Assembly: GCF_900119085.1 (NCBI RefSeq) | Contig: NZ_FPIQ01000006.1 | Location: 79,333 to 143,332, forward strand | Source: Nitrosovibrio sp. Nv17 | GTDB lineage: Bacteria; Pseudomonadota; Gammaproteobacteria; Burkholderiales; Nitrosomonadaceae | Reading direction: 5' to 3' | DNA: 64,000 nt | Shown here: positions 32,430-42,480 of the stretch, one piece after another | Layout: each line of letters opens with the position of its first letter | How positions within the stretch are numbered: the stretch's first letter is position 1 | Made by a program: the position numbers and the translations under genes | Notes under the pieces: generated by a model | Databases searched by the model: none | Seen by the model: only the letters and a program-made list of their open reading frames with translations | What the model was told of the DNA's origin: nothing

Positions 32430-33249
32430 TTCGAAACCCCCGAGACCCGATCCGCTCATCGGCCAGGCGGCCCTCTCCAATGCGGAGCTTGCCAGGGAGA
32501 TGGCCGGCATCGCGAGAGAGCAGCTCGCGTGGGAGAAGGATCGTGCCGCGAGGCAGGATCCGCTGCTGGAGCGGATCGTCGATCAGCAGATCGCAGCGGG
32601 TGATGCGAATGCCGAGCGGGCCGAGTCCCAGTGGGAGATCTACCGCAGCCTGTTCGCCCCGCTGGAGGAGCGGATGGTGGCGGATGCCGCCGGGTACGAT
32701 GCTCCCGAACGCAAGGAACGGATGGCAGGCGAGGCGGCCGCGGATGTCTCGCGAGCCTATCGGGGCGCGCTCGAATCCGGCCAGCGCGCGCTGGCGCGGC
32801 TGGGCGTCAGCCCTGATTCGGGACGCTTCCAGGCCCTGAGGCACGAGACCGATCTCGGACTTGCCCGCGACGCCGCCGGCGCGATGAACAAGGCACGGCG
32901 GGATGCCGAGCTGCAGGGCATGGCGATGCGCGAGGGTGCGGCGAAGTTTGGCCGCAACATGCCGAGCACCGGGCTTGCGGCCGACGCCGCATCGCTTGGC
33001 GCGGGCAGCGCCGCTGCCCAGAACATGGCGACCGGCGCCGGATTGCACCAGGCTGGCGCGAACGCCGCACGCGCCTGGTTCGGCAATGCGGCCGACGCCA
33101 ACGCGTCCGCCGGCAACCTGGGCCTGGGGCAATACCAAGGACAGCTCGATGCATGGCGCCAGGCCAACCAGAATGCGATATCGGGGGCCATGGGCCTGGG
33201 AAGCCTGCTCGGGCAATTGGGCTCATCCGTCATTTCCCGGAAGCTCTGA
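32422..33249 (+). CDS. phage internal virion / DNA-ejection protein
   Basis: A 275-residue Ala- and Gln-rich helical protein (REQLAWEKDRAARQDPLLERIVDQQIAAGDANAERAESQWEIYRSLFAPLEE...YRGALESGQRALARLGVSPDSGRFQAL, then QAGANAARAWFGNAADANASAGNLGLGQYQ). This composition and the GVSPDSGRF motif are typical of podovirus internal or ejection proteins that leave the head with the DNA. Overlaps the GNAT-like gene by 8 bp. A promoter and operator follow its stop. Confidence 0.67.
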   Translation: MCSSKPPRPDPLIGQAALSNAELAREMAGIAREQLAWEKDRAARQDPLLERIVDQQIAAGDANAERAESQWEIYRSLFAPLEERMVADAAGYDAPERKERMAGEAAADVSRAYRGALESGQRALARLGVSPDSGRFQALRHETDLGLARDAAGAMNKARRDAELQGMAMREGAAKFGRNMPSTGLAADAASLGAGSAAAQNMATGAGLHQAGANAARAWFGNAADANASAGNLGLGQYQGQLDAWRQANQNAISGAMGLGSLLGQLGSSVISRKL

Positions 33250-33250
33250 A

Positions 33251-33295
33251 TTGACAACTCCATGATGTACATATAATGTACATGTACACATTCAT
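33251..33295 (+). promoter_or_regulatory. promoter overlapped by ATGTACAT operator repeats
   Basis: TTGACA at 33251-33256, a 15-base spacer and TATAAT at 33272-33277. The -10 box lies between two copies of the self-complementary octamer ATGTACAT (33265-33272 and 33276-33283), followed by GTACA. It sits directly before the ribbon-helix-helix gene, so autorepression is likely. Confidence 0.6.
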
Positions 33296-33310
33296 GACTG
33301 GAGGAGGCCC

Positions 33311-33604
33311 ATGGCGGCAGCCGTTGAAAGAATCGTGGTTCAGGCCACGGCCAGCGAGAAACGGAGGATCACCCTCAAGGCGAGAAAGCTGGGGCTTCCG
33401 GTGGCGGAACTGATGCGGCGCGGCGCTACGGCGTACGAGCCCGCGCAGGTGGACGAGGAACTCGCGATACTGGCCGACAGGGCCAAGGCGGCCGCGGATC
33501 GCGCCTCCGCTTCGATCGACGAAATGCTGGCATTCGTGGAAGCCAGCAACAGGCGGATCGCCGCGATGGAAGCCGCAACCGCAAATCGCAACAAGAGTAC
33601 CTGA
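33311..33604 (+). CDS. ribbon-helix-helix DNA-binding protein
   Basis: A 97-residue protein. The strand RIVVQAT and helices ASEKRRITLKARKLG and PVAELMRRGATAY (about residues 6-40) form an Arc/MetJ-type ribbon-helix-helix; the rest is a coiled coil (AILADRAKAAADRASASIDEMLAFVEASNRRI). GGAGGAGG lies before the ATG. Its own promoter carries palindromic repeats, so it is probably autoregulated. It is followed without a gap by a 62-codon coiled-coil gene. It resembles MobC/antitoxin-type proteins in fold, but no toxin is recognised. Confidence 0.68.
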   Translation: MAAAVERIVVQATASEKRRITLKARKLGLPVAELMRRGATAYEPAQVDEELAILADRAKAAADRASASIDEMLAFVEASNRRIAAMEAATANRNKST

Positions 33605-33792
33605 TGGGCATCACCGAACGCGTGTGGGATGCTCTGACCTCCATGATCAAGCTGGAGGACAGGGTTGCCCGTCAAAGCGCGACGATCAAGGCCCAGCAGG
33701 ACAAGATCGAGAATCTCACCGAGCGCGTGATCAGGCTCGAGACGACGCTCGAGCTGCTCATGCGGGCGAGCGAGACCCGGAAGCTCAAGTAG
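33604..33792 (+). CDS. small coiled-coil protein coupled to the ribbon-helix-helix gene
   Basis: A 62-residue helical protein (GITERVWDALTSMIKLEDRVARQSATIKAQQDKIENLTERVIRLETTLELLMR). ATG overlaps the previous stop (TGATG), so translation is coupled. The heptad pattern over about residues 15-55 predicts an oligomer. Function unknown; partner or modulator of the upstream DNA-binding protein is plausible. Confidence 0.58.
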   Translation: MGITERVWDALTSMIKLEDRVARQSATIKAQQDKIENLTERVIRLETTLELLMRASETRKLK

Positions 33793-33876
33793 CGCTGCGT
33801 CGGACGAACCGTTGGAAGCGGCGGGGGCCTGCCGCACGAAGCGGCGCGGGAGAGGGAAGGGGAAGGAGGAGAGGGC

Positions 33877-34617
33877 ATGTTCAATTTTGGTGCATTTGCA
33901 GGCGGACTGGCGCAGGGAATGCGCAGCGGCCAGGATATGGCGCTCCGGCAGGAGCAGGCGACACGGGCACGTGAGCGGCTCCAGGCCGCCAATGATGAAA
34001 TCATCTCCGGCTGGGCAAAAGCCGGGGCCGATCGGCCGCTCCCGGAATTCTCCACGGGATCGGCACGCATCGGGCATGGGATGCGATCCGTGACGCGATC
34101 CGTTCCCGAAGGGATTGATGAGGGTGAACGGGGTGGACCGTTCCGTTCCGCGAGGGAGGCGGCATCAAGCTCCCACAGGGAGGGACTGGGGGATGCGCAC
34201 AAGGCGCCCGGCATCACGGAAAGCCGTGCGCCCGTGACGATGGAGGCGGACGAGGCGATCGCCCGTCGCCTGCTGACCGGCAATCTTCTCGGGGATCCGG
34301 AGGAGATGACGCGGATGGCCGGCATCTACCGTAAGCATGGCCTTTCGGCGGCGATGACGCCGTGGCTGAACGAAGCCTGGGGGGCGGGAAAAATGCATAT
34401 TCCCGAAGCGCTCGGCATGCTGCTGGCCAGGGACGCAAAAGGAGCCAGGGCGGCCTTGAAGGCGGGTGGCATCGAATTGAGGGAAACCCCTTTTCCGCTC
34501 GATCCAGATGACATGACGGGGAAATGGAAATTCAGCTTTGCGGATGGATCCGAGCGGAGTATCGATTTGAGACAATTGGCGAGGAGATTTTTTCCTTCTT
34601 CAATATTGCTGGGGTAA
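33877..34617 (+). CDS. phage internal virion-like protein, possibly shortened
   Basis: A 246-residue protein starting MFNFGAFAGGLAQGMRSGQDMALRQEQATRARERLQAANDEII, a start typical of large podovirus internal virion proteins. The middle is charged and partly low complexity; the C-terminus ends in an abrupt AT-rich stretch (IDLRQLARRFFPSSILLG) where base composition changes to that of the following region. GGAAGGAGGAGAGGGC before the ATG is a good site. I read it as the left part of a longer gene cut at the phage/flank junction, but a naturally short protein cannot be excluded. Confidence 0.55.
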   Translation: MFNFGAFAGGLAQGMRSGQDMALRQEQATRARERLQAANDEIISGWAKAGADRPLPEFSTGSARIGHGMRSVTRSVPEGIDEGERGGPFRSAREAASSSHREGLGDAHKAPGITESRAPVTMEADEAIARRLLTGNLLGDPEEMTRMAGIYRKHGLSAAMTPWLNEAWGAGKMHIPEALGMLLARDAKGARAALKAGGIELRETPFPLDPDDMTGKWKFSFADGSERSIDLRQLARRFFPSSILLG

Positions 34618-34658
34618 AGAATTTGGAAATGGTCTCATGTTCAAAGGTTAGGTCTCTT

Positions 34659-35807
34659 CTATGATTTATTAAATTCAATCAATATTTCATGTAACAGACC
34701 AAATACTTCTTTGGAATATCTCTCTCGATTAAACCGTTCCCTGGCCCATGTTTGGGCAGCTGAACCTATCCTGCGTCTTACTATAGGGTTGTTATAGAGA
34801 TATTCTATTTTTTCAGAAAGATCATCTTTGTTTCCAGGTTGATACAATAATCCTGTATCGCCATTTTTAATCAGTTCTTTTGTTCCCCCACTATTTGTAC
34901 CTACTACCGGCTTCCCGGCCAGCATCGCTTCCACTGTTACACGTCCAAAGGCTTCAAAACGTGAACATACAAGTACTATATCCACCGAATGGATAAGAGG
35001 TAACGGGTTATCCACATAGCCATGAAAAATTATTTGCTTTTCAATACCATAATACTTAACTAATTCAGTTAGATATCTATGAAATTTTTTGTTTCCGGTG
35101 CCAACAATTGATAATTCAATATTAATACCGCGATGTATGAGTTTTGCTAAGGCCATTATTGCTTCATCTTGGCCTTTCGGCGGTTGGAGTGATCCCACTA
35201 TAATGCATTTGAGATTATTTTTGGGGGAAGTGTCCTGTAAAGAATCTTGCGAGATTCGAGGTAGTGTTACTGATTGATTAATAACGCGTAGTTTATTTTT
35301 TGAAATATAACTAGAGTACTCTTCTTCTACTGTACATGATACGCAAATAACTCGAATAGAAAAATATCCTAATAAGTAGGGAGCCAGATTACCAAGATCA
35401 AATAATTTATTATGGCAATATGATGCTTCATGTATATGACATACATGGGGTATGTTTATCAAATGTGCTGCAAATATACCTACACCAACAGTAGAGGTAT
35501 TTGTGTATATGATATCGCATTGCCAACGAGTGACTATTCTTGCGACAGGAGCTATCCAGAATAGTGTCTTTAAAATTCTTATTATACGGCGAAAAATTGG
35601 TGGAGGTCTGAGTCCAGAAGCCCAATGAGGATAAGGTATTACGTGCCATTCAATTCCTAATTGGTCGAATGTCTTTAGTAATATCCCTTTCTTGGGAACA
35701 AGAACCTTACACTCAATACCTAAGTCTGTCAGCCCCTTCAATAATTCTAGCAAGGCTAGCTCTGCTCCATATCTATCTGCAGAATGCGATATGAAGCATA
35801 TGCGCAT
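34659..35807 (-). CDS. glycosyltransferase family 4 protein, AT-rich gene
   Basis: A 382-residue GT-B fold glycosyltransferase that would add a sugar from a nucleotide donor during surface-polysaccharide assembly. The GPGTF-type core includes IIVGSLQPPKGQDEAI, IIFHGYV, DIVLVCSRFEAFGRVTVEAMLAGKPVVGTNSGG (EX7E glutamates) and GDTGLLYQPGNKDDLSEKI. The DNA is strikingly AT-rich against the GC-rich genome, so it was acquired recently from a different source. It follows the O-antigen ligase gene by 26 bp on the same strand. Linkage and substrate unknown. Confidence 0.88.
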   Translation of the reverse strand: MRICFISHSADRYGAELALLELLKGLTDLGIECKVLVPKKGILLKTFDQLGIEWHVIPYPHWASGLRPPPIFRRIIRILKTLFWIAPVARIVTRWQCDIIYTNTSTVGVGIFAAHLINIPHVCHIHEASYCHNKLFDLGNLAPYLLGYFSIRVICVSCTVEEEYSSYISKNKLRVINQSVTLPRISQDSLQDTSPKNNLKCIIVGSLQPPKGQDEAIMALAKLIHRGINIELSIVGTGNKKFHRYLTELVKYYGIEKQIIFHGYVDNPLPLIHSVDIVLVCSRFEAFGRVTVEAMLAGKPVVGTNSGGTKELIKNGDTGLLYQPGNKDDLSEKIEYLYNNPIVRRRIGSAAQTWARERFNRERYSKEVFGLLHEILIEFNKS

Positions 35808-35833
35808 TTAATGATCCCTCATTTCAAAATGGA

Positions 35834-37126
35834 TCACGAGATATTTTCTCTCCGCCCAACAACACCGATTGCAGTCATGGCAAGCAACAGGTAGAGATTC
35901 TGCCTGAATATGACCAGCACGTCGGTCGTGCCGAACAATAGAATGAAGCATGCATAGGCAGTCCCGATGGTCGCCAGTCCGCATCCCTTCAATGTCCTGA
36001 GCCAGCTCCAGAGGAAGAACGCGTACGCCGACATTCCGAGCATGCCCATCTGCATGCCGATCTCCACCCAGTCGTTGTGGTAGTGATAGGTTTGCAGAAA
36101 GTCGGGCAGATCCTTGTAGAGTCCATCCTTGTAGGTTTCGACGGTGGCGTCGAAATAGGGCGCGGCCATCCCCATGCCATGGCCCTGCACGGGTTTTTGG
36201 GCGATCCCGTGCAGGCCCACGTCCCAGATTGCCAGGCGATAGCCCAGGCTGGTGCCGTACTTGCCTTGTGCAGACAGTTCGATGTCGTCCATGGCCTGGA
36301 TGAATCTCTGCTGAAAGGTGTCGCTATGATAGATGAGCAATGTGACACCGGCAAGTAGAATTGCTGAGATGGCAAGGAGGCGCCTGAGCTGCCTCCCGTG
36401 CAGCAGGAAGATCAGCAGCGCCAGCGAGGCAAGGGTGGCGACGAGGAGTCCGCGGCCATTCTGGCTGAATTGGATGAGCAGCAGCAGGATCGCCGCTAGC
36501 CAGAACCATGGCCGCATCCGTGCTTCCTTCCAGGTGCCGGCGAAGTAGGCGGCCAGTATGACCCCGATTCCCAGCATCGCGGAGAAGTCGAGGTAGGTGA
36601 TCCCCAGGGGTGGAATGCCTTGCGCATTTTCCGCGATCCGCTGGTGCAGGCCGATGAGCAGGGTGCAGCCATACCCCGCGAGCGCACCGCCTATCGCCCA
36701 GGAAAGGCGTGGCGGGGTGAGGATGGCGAAATAGGGAATGAAGATCAGGCAGGCGGCGTACCGGTTCCATACCTTGAACCCCAGGCGGGCGTCGCCCCAC
36801 GAGATGCCCAGCGCCAGCACGCCGCACAGGGCGAGCATTCCCAGTACCAGCGGTTCCCTGGCGGTCTCCCGGAACCGGGAGAGGCCGCCGTCCAGGACCC
36901 ACGCCAGGACCAGGATGTAATAGGCATACAGGCTCAGTCCCTTGCTCCACAGGGCGATGCCGAAGTAGAACAGCGCAGACTTCGCCAGGATGCCGCGCCA
37001 GTCGGGCGCATCCTGCGCCCGGCGCAGCGGGACGACGGAATGATTGTCCCGACGGTGTTTCTCGCCGCCGGCTTCCGCCTCGGCGTTGCCGTGAACCTGG
37101 GCGTTCGTGGCTGATTGCGCGTTCAT
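35834..37126 (-). CDS. O-antigen ligase / polymerase family membrane protein
   Basis: A 430-residue polytopic membrane protein with about ten hydrophobic segments and the Wzy_C signature: a periplasmic loop with LGYRLAIWDVGLHGIAQKPVQGHGMG and YHYHNDWVEIGMQMGMLGM. Members either ligate O-antigen to lipid A core or polymerise surface polysaccharide. The N-terminal 45 residues are hydrophilic and cytoplasmic. GC content is intermediate between the flanking glycosyltransferase and the genome. The start ATG at 37126 was chosen because it opens the frame; no clear ribosome binding site was checked further. Confidence 0.83.
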   Translation of the reverse strand: MNAQSATNAQVHGNAEAEAGGEKHRRDNHSVVPLRRAQDAPDWRGILAKSALFYFGIALWSKGLSLYAYYILVLAWVLDGGLSRFRETAREPLVLGMLALCGVLALGISWGDARLGFKVWNRYAACLIFIPYFAILTPPRLSWAIGGALAGYGCTLLIGLHQRIAENAQGIPPLGITYLDFSAMLGIGVILAAYFAGTWKEARMRPWFWLAAILLLLIQFSQNGRGLLVATLASLALLIFLLHGRQLRRLLAISAILLAGVTLLIYHSDTFQQRFIQAMDDIELSAQGKYGTSLGYRLAIWDVGLHGIAQKPVQGHGMGMAAPYFDATVETYKDGLYKDLPDFLQTYHYHNDWVEIGMQMGMLGMSAYAFFLWSWLRTLKGCGLATIGTAYACFILLFGTTDVLVIFRQNLYLLLAMTAIGVVGRRENIS

Positions 37127-37377
37127 TGGCTACGGGTATCCCTGCCGGCCGGTGACGAAAGATGGCGGAATGTCATGAAATGGAAAAGCTTGAGGTGTAG
37201 GCTGATGCCGTACGGTAAGCCATGCGCGAGCGGCGGGGATCGAGGGGATTTTTCCGCAGGCGTGGCGGGACGGCTAGTACCTGAGTCCAATTGTCCGTAT
37301 GAGTGAAGCACGTAAGATGGGTAGGGCCTGCGCCACGGGCGACGAAGGCCGGCGGATCATCGGATTCAGGGGTGAAC

Positions 37378-37713
37378 ATGCGCAAGAGCATCGGATGGGC
37401 GGCTTCATGGATACTTTTCCAGTTGAGGGGCGCCGTGGACTTCATGAGAGACCGGCTGGGCGTGCGCTGGCTGTCCTCCACATACTACAGGTTGCTGAGT
37501 GCGTCGGACGATGCCCGTACCTGGGGCGGCGGCGGGGGTACCTGGGTTCACGGCGCGCCCGGCGAGAACGAGCACTGGCCCTATCTGAATCTCGCCTATG
37601 ACAAGCATAAGCGATTGAAGAGCGATTATAAGAGAATATCCCGTGGAATCGGAAAAATCGTGAGACGCATGAAGGGCCTGCGCGCCAGGCGTGGCCAGCC
37701 CCTGATTCCCTGA
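37378..37713 (+). CDS. protein of unknown function
   Basis: A 111-residue protein (MRKSIGWAASWILFQLRGAVDFMRDRLGVRWLSSTYYRLLSASDDARTW...) with an N-terminal hydrophobic stretch, a Gly-rich loop (GGGGGTWVHG) and a basic C-terminus (HKRLKSDYKRISRGIGKIVRRMKGLRARR). I chose ATG 37378 over a longer frame from 37303 because AGGGG lies just upstream. No family recognised. It lies between the polysaccharide genes and the truA operon. Confidence 0.45.
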   Translation: MRKSIGWAASWILFQLRGAVDFMRDRLGVRWLSSTYYRLLSASDDARTWGGGGGTWVHGAPGENEHWPYLNLAYDKHKRLKSDYKRISRGIGKIVRRMKGLRARRGQPLIP

Positions 37714-38060
37714 CATTTCCCGGGCGCGCCGGGATTCGCGTCACCCCGGCGCGCCGGCAAGGCCCTGTCTTTTTCCATTCTCCCCATTCTTCCCATTCGG
37801 CAGGCACGGCGTGCCCGCCCGCATCGCCCTTTTCCGGTTCTGGTTTCTGGTAGTATAGCCGGAATGTCCCGCACACCTGATCCGTCCGCCGGGAATCGCG
37901 GAATTCCCCTGTGTCCATCCGTCATGCCGGCCGCTCGGCCCGGGCATGCGGCGGCGGAAACGCCGTTTCCAGGCGTGCCGTCGTTTTTCCCCTTCCTTGC
38001 AAGCCACGTTTTCCGGAACCATGGATCATCGTTCCGGAGCATGACGCCATCGTTCGGTGC
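37714..38060 (+). promoter_or_regulatory. 347-bp gap before truA, possible promoter
   Basis: No gene is supported. TAGTATA near 37853-37859 resembles a -10 box for the downstream truA-trp run, with only a poor -35. Nothing else is clear. Confidence 0.25.
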
Positions 38061-38870
38061 GTGAGAATCGCGCTGGTGCTGGAGTATGACGGCAGCGCCC
38101 ATTGCGGCTGGCAGCGCCAGCCGTCGGGCTGCTCCGTCCAGGATGCGCTGGAGGCCGCGCTGTCGGCCATTGCGTGCCATGAAGTGCGGGTGGTCGCGGC
38201 GGGGCGCACCGATGCGGGTGTCCACGCCATTTACCAGGCAGCGCATTTCGACACGTCGGCGCAGCGCCCACCCGACGCTTGGGTACGCGGCGTCAACACC
38301 CTGCTGCCGGGACGCATCGCCGTACGCTGGGCATCGCCGGTGGCGGACGACTTCCATGCCCGCTATTGCGCCAAGGGGCGGCGCTATCTCTACCTGCTCT
38401 CGAACCACGCGGTGCGCCCGGGCCTCCTGCACGGCAGGGCCGGCTGGTTCCACCGGCCCCTGGACGTGGACCGGATGCGGGCGGCTGCGCAGGTGCTGCT
38501 GGGCGAGCACGACTTCAGCGCGTTTCGCGCCGCCGAGTGCCAGGCCGCGTCGCCGGTGCGTACCTTGACGCGGCTGGAGATCGTCCGGGAAGGCGATCTC
38601 ATCGTATTCGACCTGTGCGCCAACGCTTTCCTGCAGCACATGGTGCGCAACATCGTCGGCTGCCTGGTCTACGTCGGCAAGGGACGATATTCCAGCGAAT
38701 GGGTGCAGGCGCTGCTGGAAAAGCGCGACCGCCGCCTGGCCGCTCCTACCTTTGACGCGGCGGGGTTATACTTGGCGGGGGTCGACTACGACGCTTCATG
38801 GAATCTTCCGACTCCGGCCGGCCTGCCGCCAGCGGATACCTGGGCGGCGCTGGCGGGCCGGCGGGGCTGA
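38061..38870 (+). CDS. truA: tRNA pseudouridine(38-40) synthase
   Basis: A 269-residue enzyme that isomerises U38-U40 in the tRNA anticodon arm. The catalytic Asp51 sits in AGRTDAGVHA; LEYDGSAHCGWQRQP at the N-terminus, FRAAECQ and QHMVRNIVG follow the family order. The GTG start at 38061 gives the usual length; longer in-frame starts add non-homologous sequence. truA heads the trp/acc/fol run, as in many betaproteobacteria, though the usual upstream fimV is absent here. Confidence 0.93.
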   Translation: MRIALVLEYDGSAHCGWQRQPSGCSVQDALEAALSAIACHEVRVVAAGRTDAGVHAIYQAAHFDTSAQRPPDAWVRGVNTLLPGRIAVRWASPVADDFHARYCAKGRRYLYLLSNHAVRPGLLHGRAGWFHRPLDVDRMRAAAQVLLGEHDFSAFRAAECQAASPVRTLTRLEIVREGDLIVFDLCANAFLQHMVRNIVGCLVYVGKGRYSSEWVQALLEKRDRRLAAPTFDAAGLYLAGVDYDASWNLPTPAGLPPADTWAALAGRRG

Positions 38871-38910
38871 GCCGGAGCGGGGAGACTATCCGTTTTCCGA
38901 TCGGAGGCGC

Positions 38911-39549
38911 ATGGAGGCTGGGGCAAGGACGCGGGTGAAGATCTGCGGCATCACGCGCGTCGAGGATGCGCTGGCCGCCGTGCGCGAGGGCGCGGACGCG
39001 ATCGGTTTCGTGTTCTGGGAGCGGAGTGCGCGTTGCGTCACGCCCGCCCGGGCCATGGAGATCGCCGCCGCGCTGCCGCCGTTCGTCAGCACGGTGGGGG
39101 TGTACGTCGATCCCGATGCCGGATGGGTGGAGGAAACCGCCGCCGTTGCAGGTCTCGGCCTGCTCCAGTTCCACGGCGAGGAATCCCCGGAATTCTGCCG
39201 GGGATTCTCGCGCCCCTATATCAAGGCGGTGCGCGTGCGGCCCGGCGTGGATTTGCTACAATACGCATCCCGTCACGCCGGCGCCAGGGGTTTGCTGCTG
39301 GATACCTATGTCCGGGACGAGCCGGGGGGGACCGGGCACGCATTCGACTGGGATCTGATTCCGCAGGGAATGACGCTGCCGGTGATCCTGTCGGGCGGGC
39401 TGCACGCCGGCAATGTCGCCGCGGCCATCCAGCGGATTCGGCCGTGGGGGGTGGATGTGTCGAGCGGCGTGGAAGCGGAGCGGGGCATCAAGGATACGGA
39501 AAAGATAGCGGCTTTCATGCGAGGAGTCCGGGCCAGTGAAGGTGTATGA
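38911..39549 (+). CDS. trpF: phosphoribosylanthranilate isomerase
   Basis: A 212-residue TIM-barrel enzyme of tryptophan synthesis (PRA to CdRP). The catalytic Cys is in VKICGIT (Cys12), the general-acid Asp in LLLDTYV (about residue 132), and the late phosphate loop GVDVSSGVE (about 180-188) is intact. GGAGG lies 4-5 bases before the ATG at 38911. Overlaps trpB by 14 bp. Confidence 0.94.
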   Translation: MEAGARTRVKICGITRVEDALAAVREGADAIGFVFWERSARCVTPARAMEIAAALPPFVSTVGVYVDPDAGWVEETAAVAGLGLLQFHGEESPEFCRGFSRPYIKAVRVRPGVDLLQYASRHAGARGLLLDTYVRDEPGGTGHAFDWDLIPQGMTLPVILSGGLHAGNVAAAIQRIRPWGVDVSSGVEAERGIKDTEKIAAFMRGVRASEGV

Positions 39550-40732
39550 TCTGCCAGACAGCGGCGGCCATTTCGGCCCCTATGGCGGCGTATTCGTCGC
39601 CGAGACGCTGATGGCGGCGCTGGAGGAACTGCGCGCCCAGTACGAACGCTACCGGCACGATGCCGATTTCCAGGCCGAGTTCGCCCACGAGCTGAAGCAC
39701 TACGTGGGACGCCCCAGCCCCATCTATCATGCGAAGAGGTGGTCCGCGCGCCTGGGCGGCGCGCAGATCCTGCTCAAGCGCGAGGATCTGAACCATACCG
39801 GCGCGCACAAGATCAACAACGCCATCGGGCAGGCCCTGCTGGCGCGGCGCATGGGCAAGCGGCGCGTGATCGCCGAAACCGGGGCGGGCCAGCACGGCGT
39901 GGCGAGCGCCACGGTCGCGGCGCGCTACGGCATGGAGTGCGTGGTGTACATGGGCTCGGTGGACGTGGCGCGCCAGGCTGCCAACGTCTACCGGATGAAG
40001 CTCCTGGGGGCGGAGGTGGTGCCGGTGGAGTCGGGCTCGCGCACCCTCAAGGATGCGCTCAACGAGGCCATGCGCGACTGGGTGGCCCGCGTCGAGGAAA
40101 CCTTCTACATCATCGGCACCGTGGCCGGGCCGCATCCCTACCCCATGATGGTGCGCGATTTCCAGGCCATCATCGGCCGCGAGGCGATCGCGCAGATGCA
40201 GGAGGAATACGGGCGCCAGCCGGACGTGCTGATCGCATGCGTGGGGGGCGGCTCCAATGCCATCGGCCTGTTCCACCCCTACCTGGACACCGATGTCCGC
40301 ATGGTGGGCGTCGAAGCCGCGGGCCTCGGCGTCGAAAGCGGGCGGCATGCCGCCACCCTGACGCAGGGCAGGCCCGGCGTACTGCACGGCAACCGCACCT
40401 ACCTGATCCAGGACGAGAACGGGCAGGTCGCCGAGACGCATTCCATTTCCGCTGGGCTGGACTATCCCGGCGTCGGTCCGGAGCATGCCTGGCTCAAGGA
40501 CAGCCGCCGGGCCGAGTATGCAGGCATCACCGACGAGGAGGCGCTCGCGGCCTTCCATGAGTTGTGCCGCTACGAAGGCATCATGCCGGCGCTGGAGTCG
40601 AGCCATGCGCTGGCCTATGCAGCCCGGCTCGCACCCACCCTCGATGCCGACCGGCTGCTGCTGGTGAATCTCTCCGGCCGCGGCGACAAGGACATGGCGA
40701 CCGTGGCCTCCGCCTCCGATCTCACGCTCTGA
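39536..40732 (+). CDS. trpB: tryptophan synthase beta subunit
   Basis: A 398-residue PLP enzyme that joins indole and serine. PLP lysine Lys92 in HTGAHKINN, the GGGSNA phosphate loop (about residues 235-240) and the ETGAGQHG segment are present. The GTG start at 39536 overlaps trpF; GAGGAG lies 10 bases upstream. trpA follows 9 bp later; the two products form the alpha2beta2 complex. Confidence 0.96.
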   Translation: MKVYDLPDSGGHFGPYGGVFVAETLMAALEELRAQYERYRHDADFQAEFAHELKHYVGRPSPIYHAKRWSARLGGAQILLKREDLNHTGAHKINNAIGQALLARRMGKRRVIAETGAGQHGVASATVAARYGMECVVYMGSVDVARQAANVYRMKLLGAEVVPVESGSRTLKDALNEAMRDWVARVEETFYIIGTVAGPHPYPMMVRDFQAIIGREAIAQMQEEYGRQPDVLIACVGGGSNAIGLFHPYLDTDVRMVGVEAAGLGVESGRHAATLTQGRPGVLHGNRTYLIQDENGQVAETHSISAGLDYPGVGPEHAWLKDSRRAEYAGITDEEALAAFHELCRYEGIMPALESSHALAYAARLAPTLDADRLLLVNLSGRGDKDMATVASASDLTL

Positions 40733-40741
40733 TCCTCCCTC

Positions 40742-41547
40742 ATGTCACGTATCGCGGCAGCGTTCGATCGGTTGCGCACCCGGGACAGGAAGGCGCTGAT
40801 TCCCTTCATCACCGCGGGCGATCCCGGGCCCGGCGCGACGGTGCCGCTGATGCACGCCCTGGTCGACGCGGGGGCCGACATCCTGGAACTGGGCGTGCCG
40901 TTCTCCGACCCCATGGCCGACGGGCCGACCATACAGCGTTCATCGGAGCGGGCATTGCGCCAGGGCGTCACGCTCGACGGCGTGCTGGCGATGGTCGAAG
41001 CATTCCGGACGCGCGACACATCCACGCCGGTGGTACTGATGGGCTATGCCAATCCGATCGAGGCGATGGGGCACGAGGCTTTCGCGGCCCGGGCGCAGGC
41101 CTGCGGCGTGGACGGCGTGCTGACGGTGGACTACCCGCCGGAGGAATCGGGAGAATGGACCGGGCACCTGGAGCGGCACGGGATCGACGCGATCTTCCTG
41201 CTGTCGCCGACGACGCCGGCGGCGCGCATCGAGCGGGTGGCCGGCCTGGCGCGGGGATACGTCTACTACGTTTCGCTGAAGGGCGTCACCGGTGCGCCCA
41301 CGCTCGACCTGGATGACGTCGCCGACAAGCTGGCGCGGCTGCGTGCGCGCATCGCCCTTCCCATCGGCGTCGGGTTCGGCATCCGCGACGCCGCGACGGC
41401 GAAGGCGGTCGCGAAACTGGCCGATGCGGTGGTGATCGGCAGCCGCATCATCAAGGAGATCGAGGGCTCGTCCGAAGAGAATCTGCTGGAGAACGCATCC
41501 CGCCTGGTGAGGCATCTGCGGCATGCGATCGACGAGGTATCCGTTTC

Positions 41548-41551
<4 letters not shown>
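40742..41551 (+). CDS. trpA: tryptophan synthase alpha subunit
   Basis: A 269-residue TIM-barrel that cleaves indole-3-glycerol phosphate and channels indole to TrpB. Catalytic Glu49 and Asp60 are in [15 protein letters not shown]; the loop [12 protein letters not shown] and GVGFGIRD phosphate site are intact. Its stop overlaps the accD start (ATGA). Confidence 0.96.
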
Positions 41552-42417
<866 letters not shown>

Positions 42418-42480
42418 GCCGCAGCCCCGGCGTGGCCGCACCGGCGCCGCGCCCGCGCTGAGGAAGGGAGGAAGCCAGCC

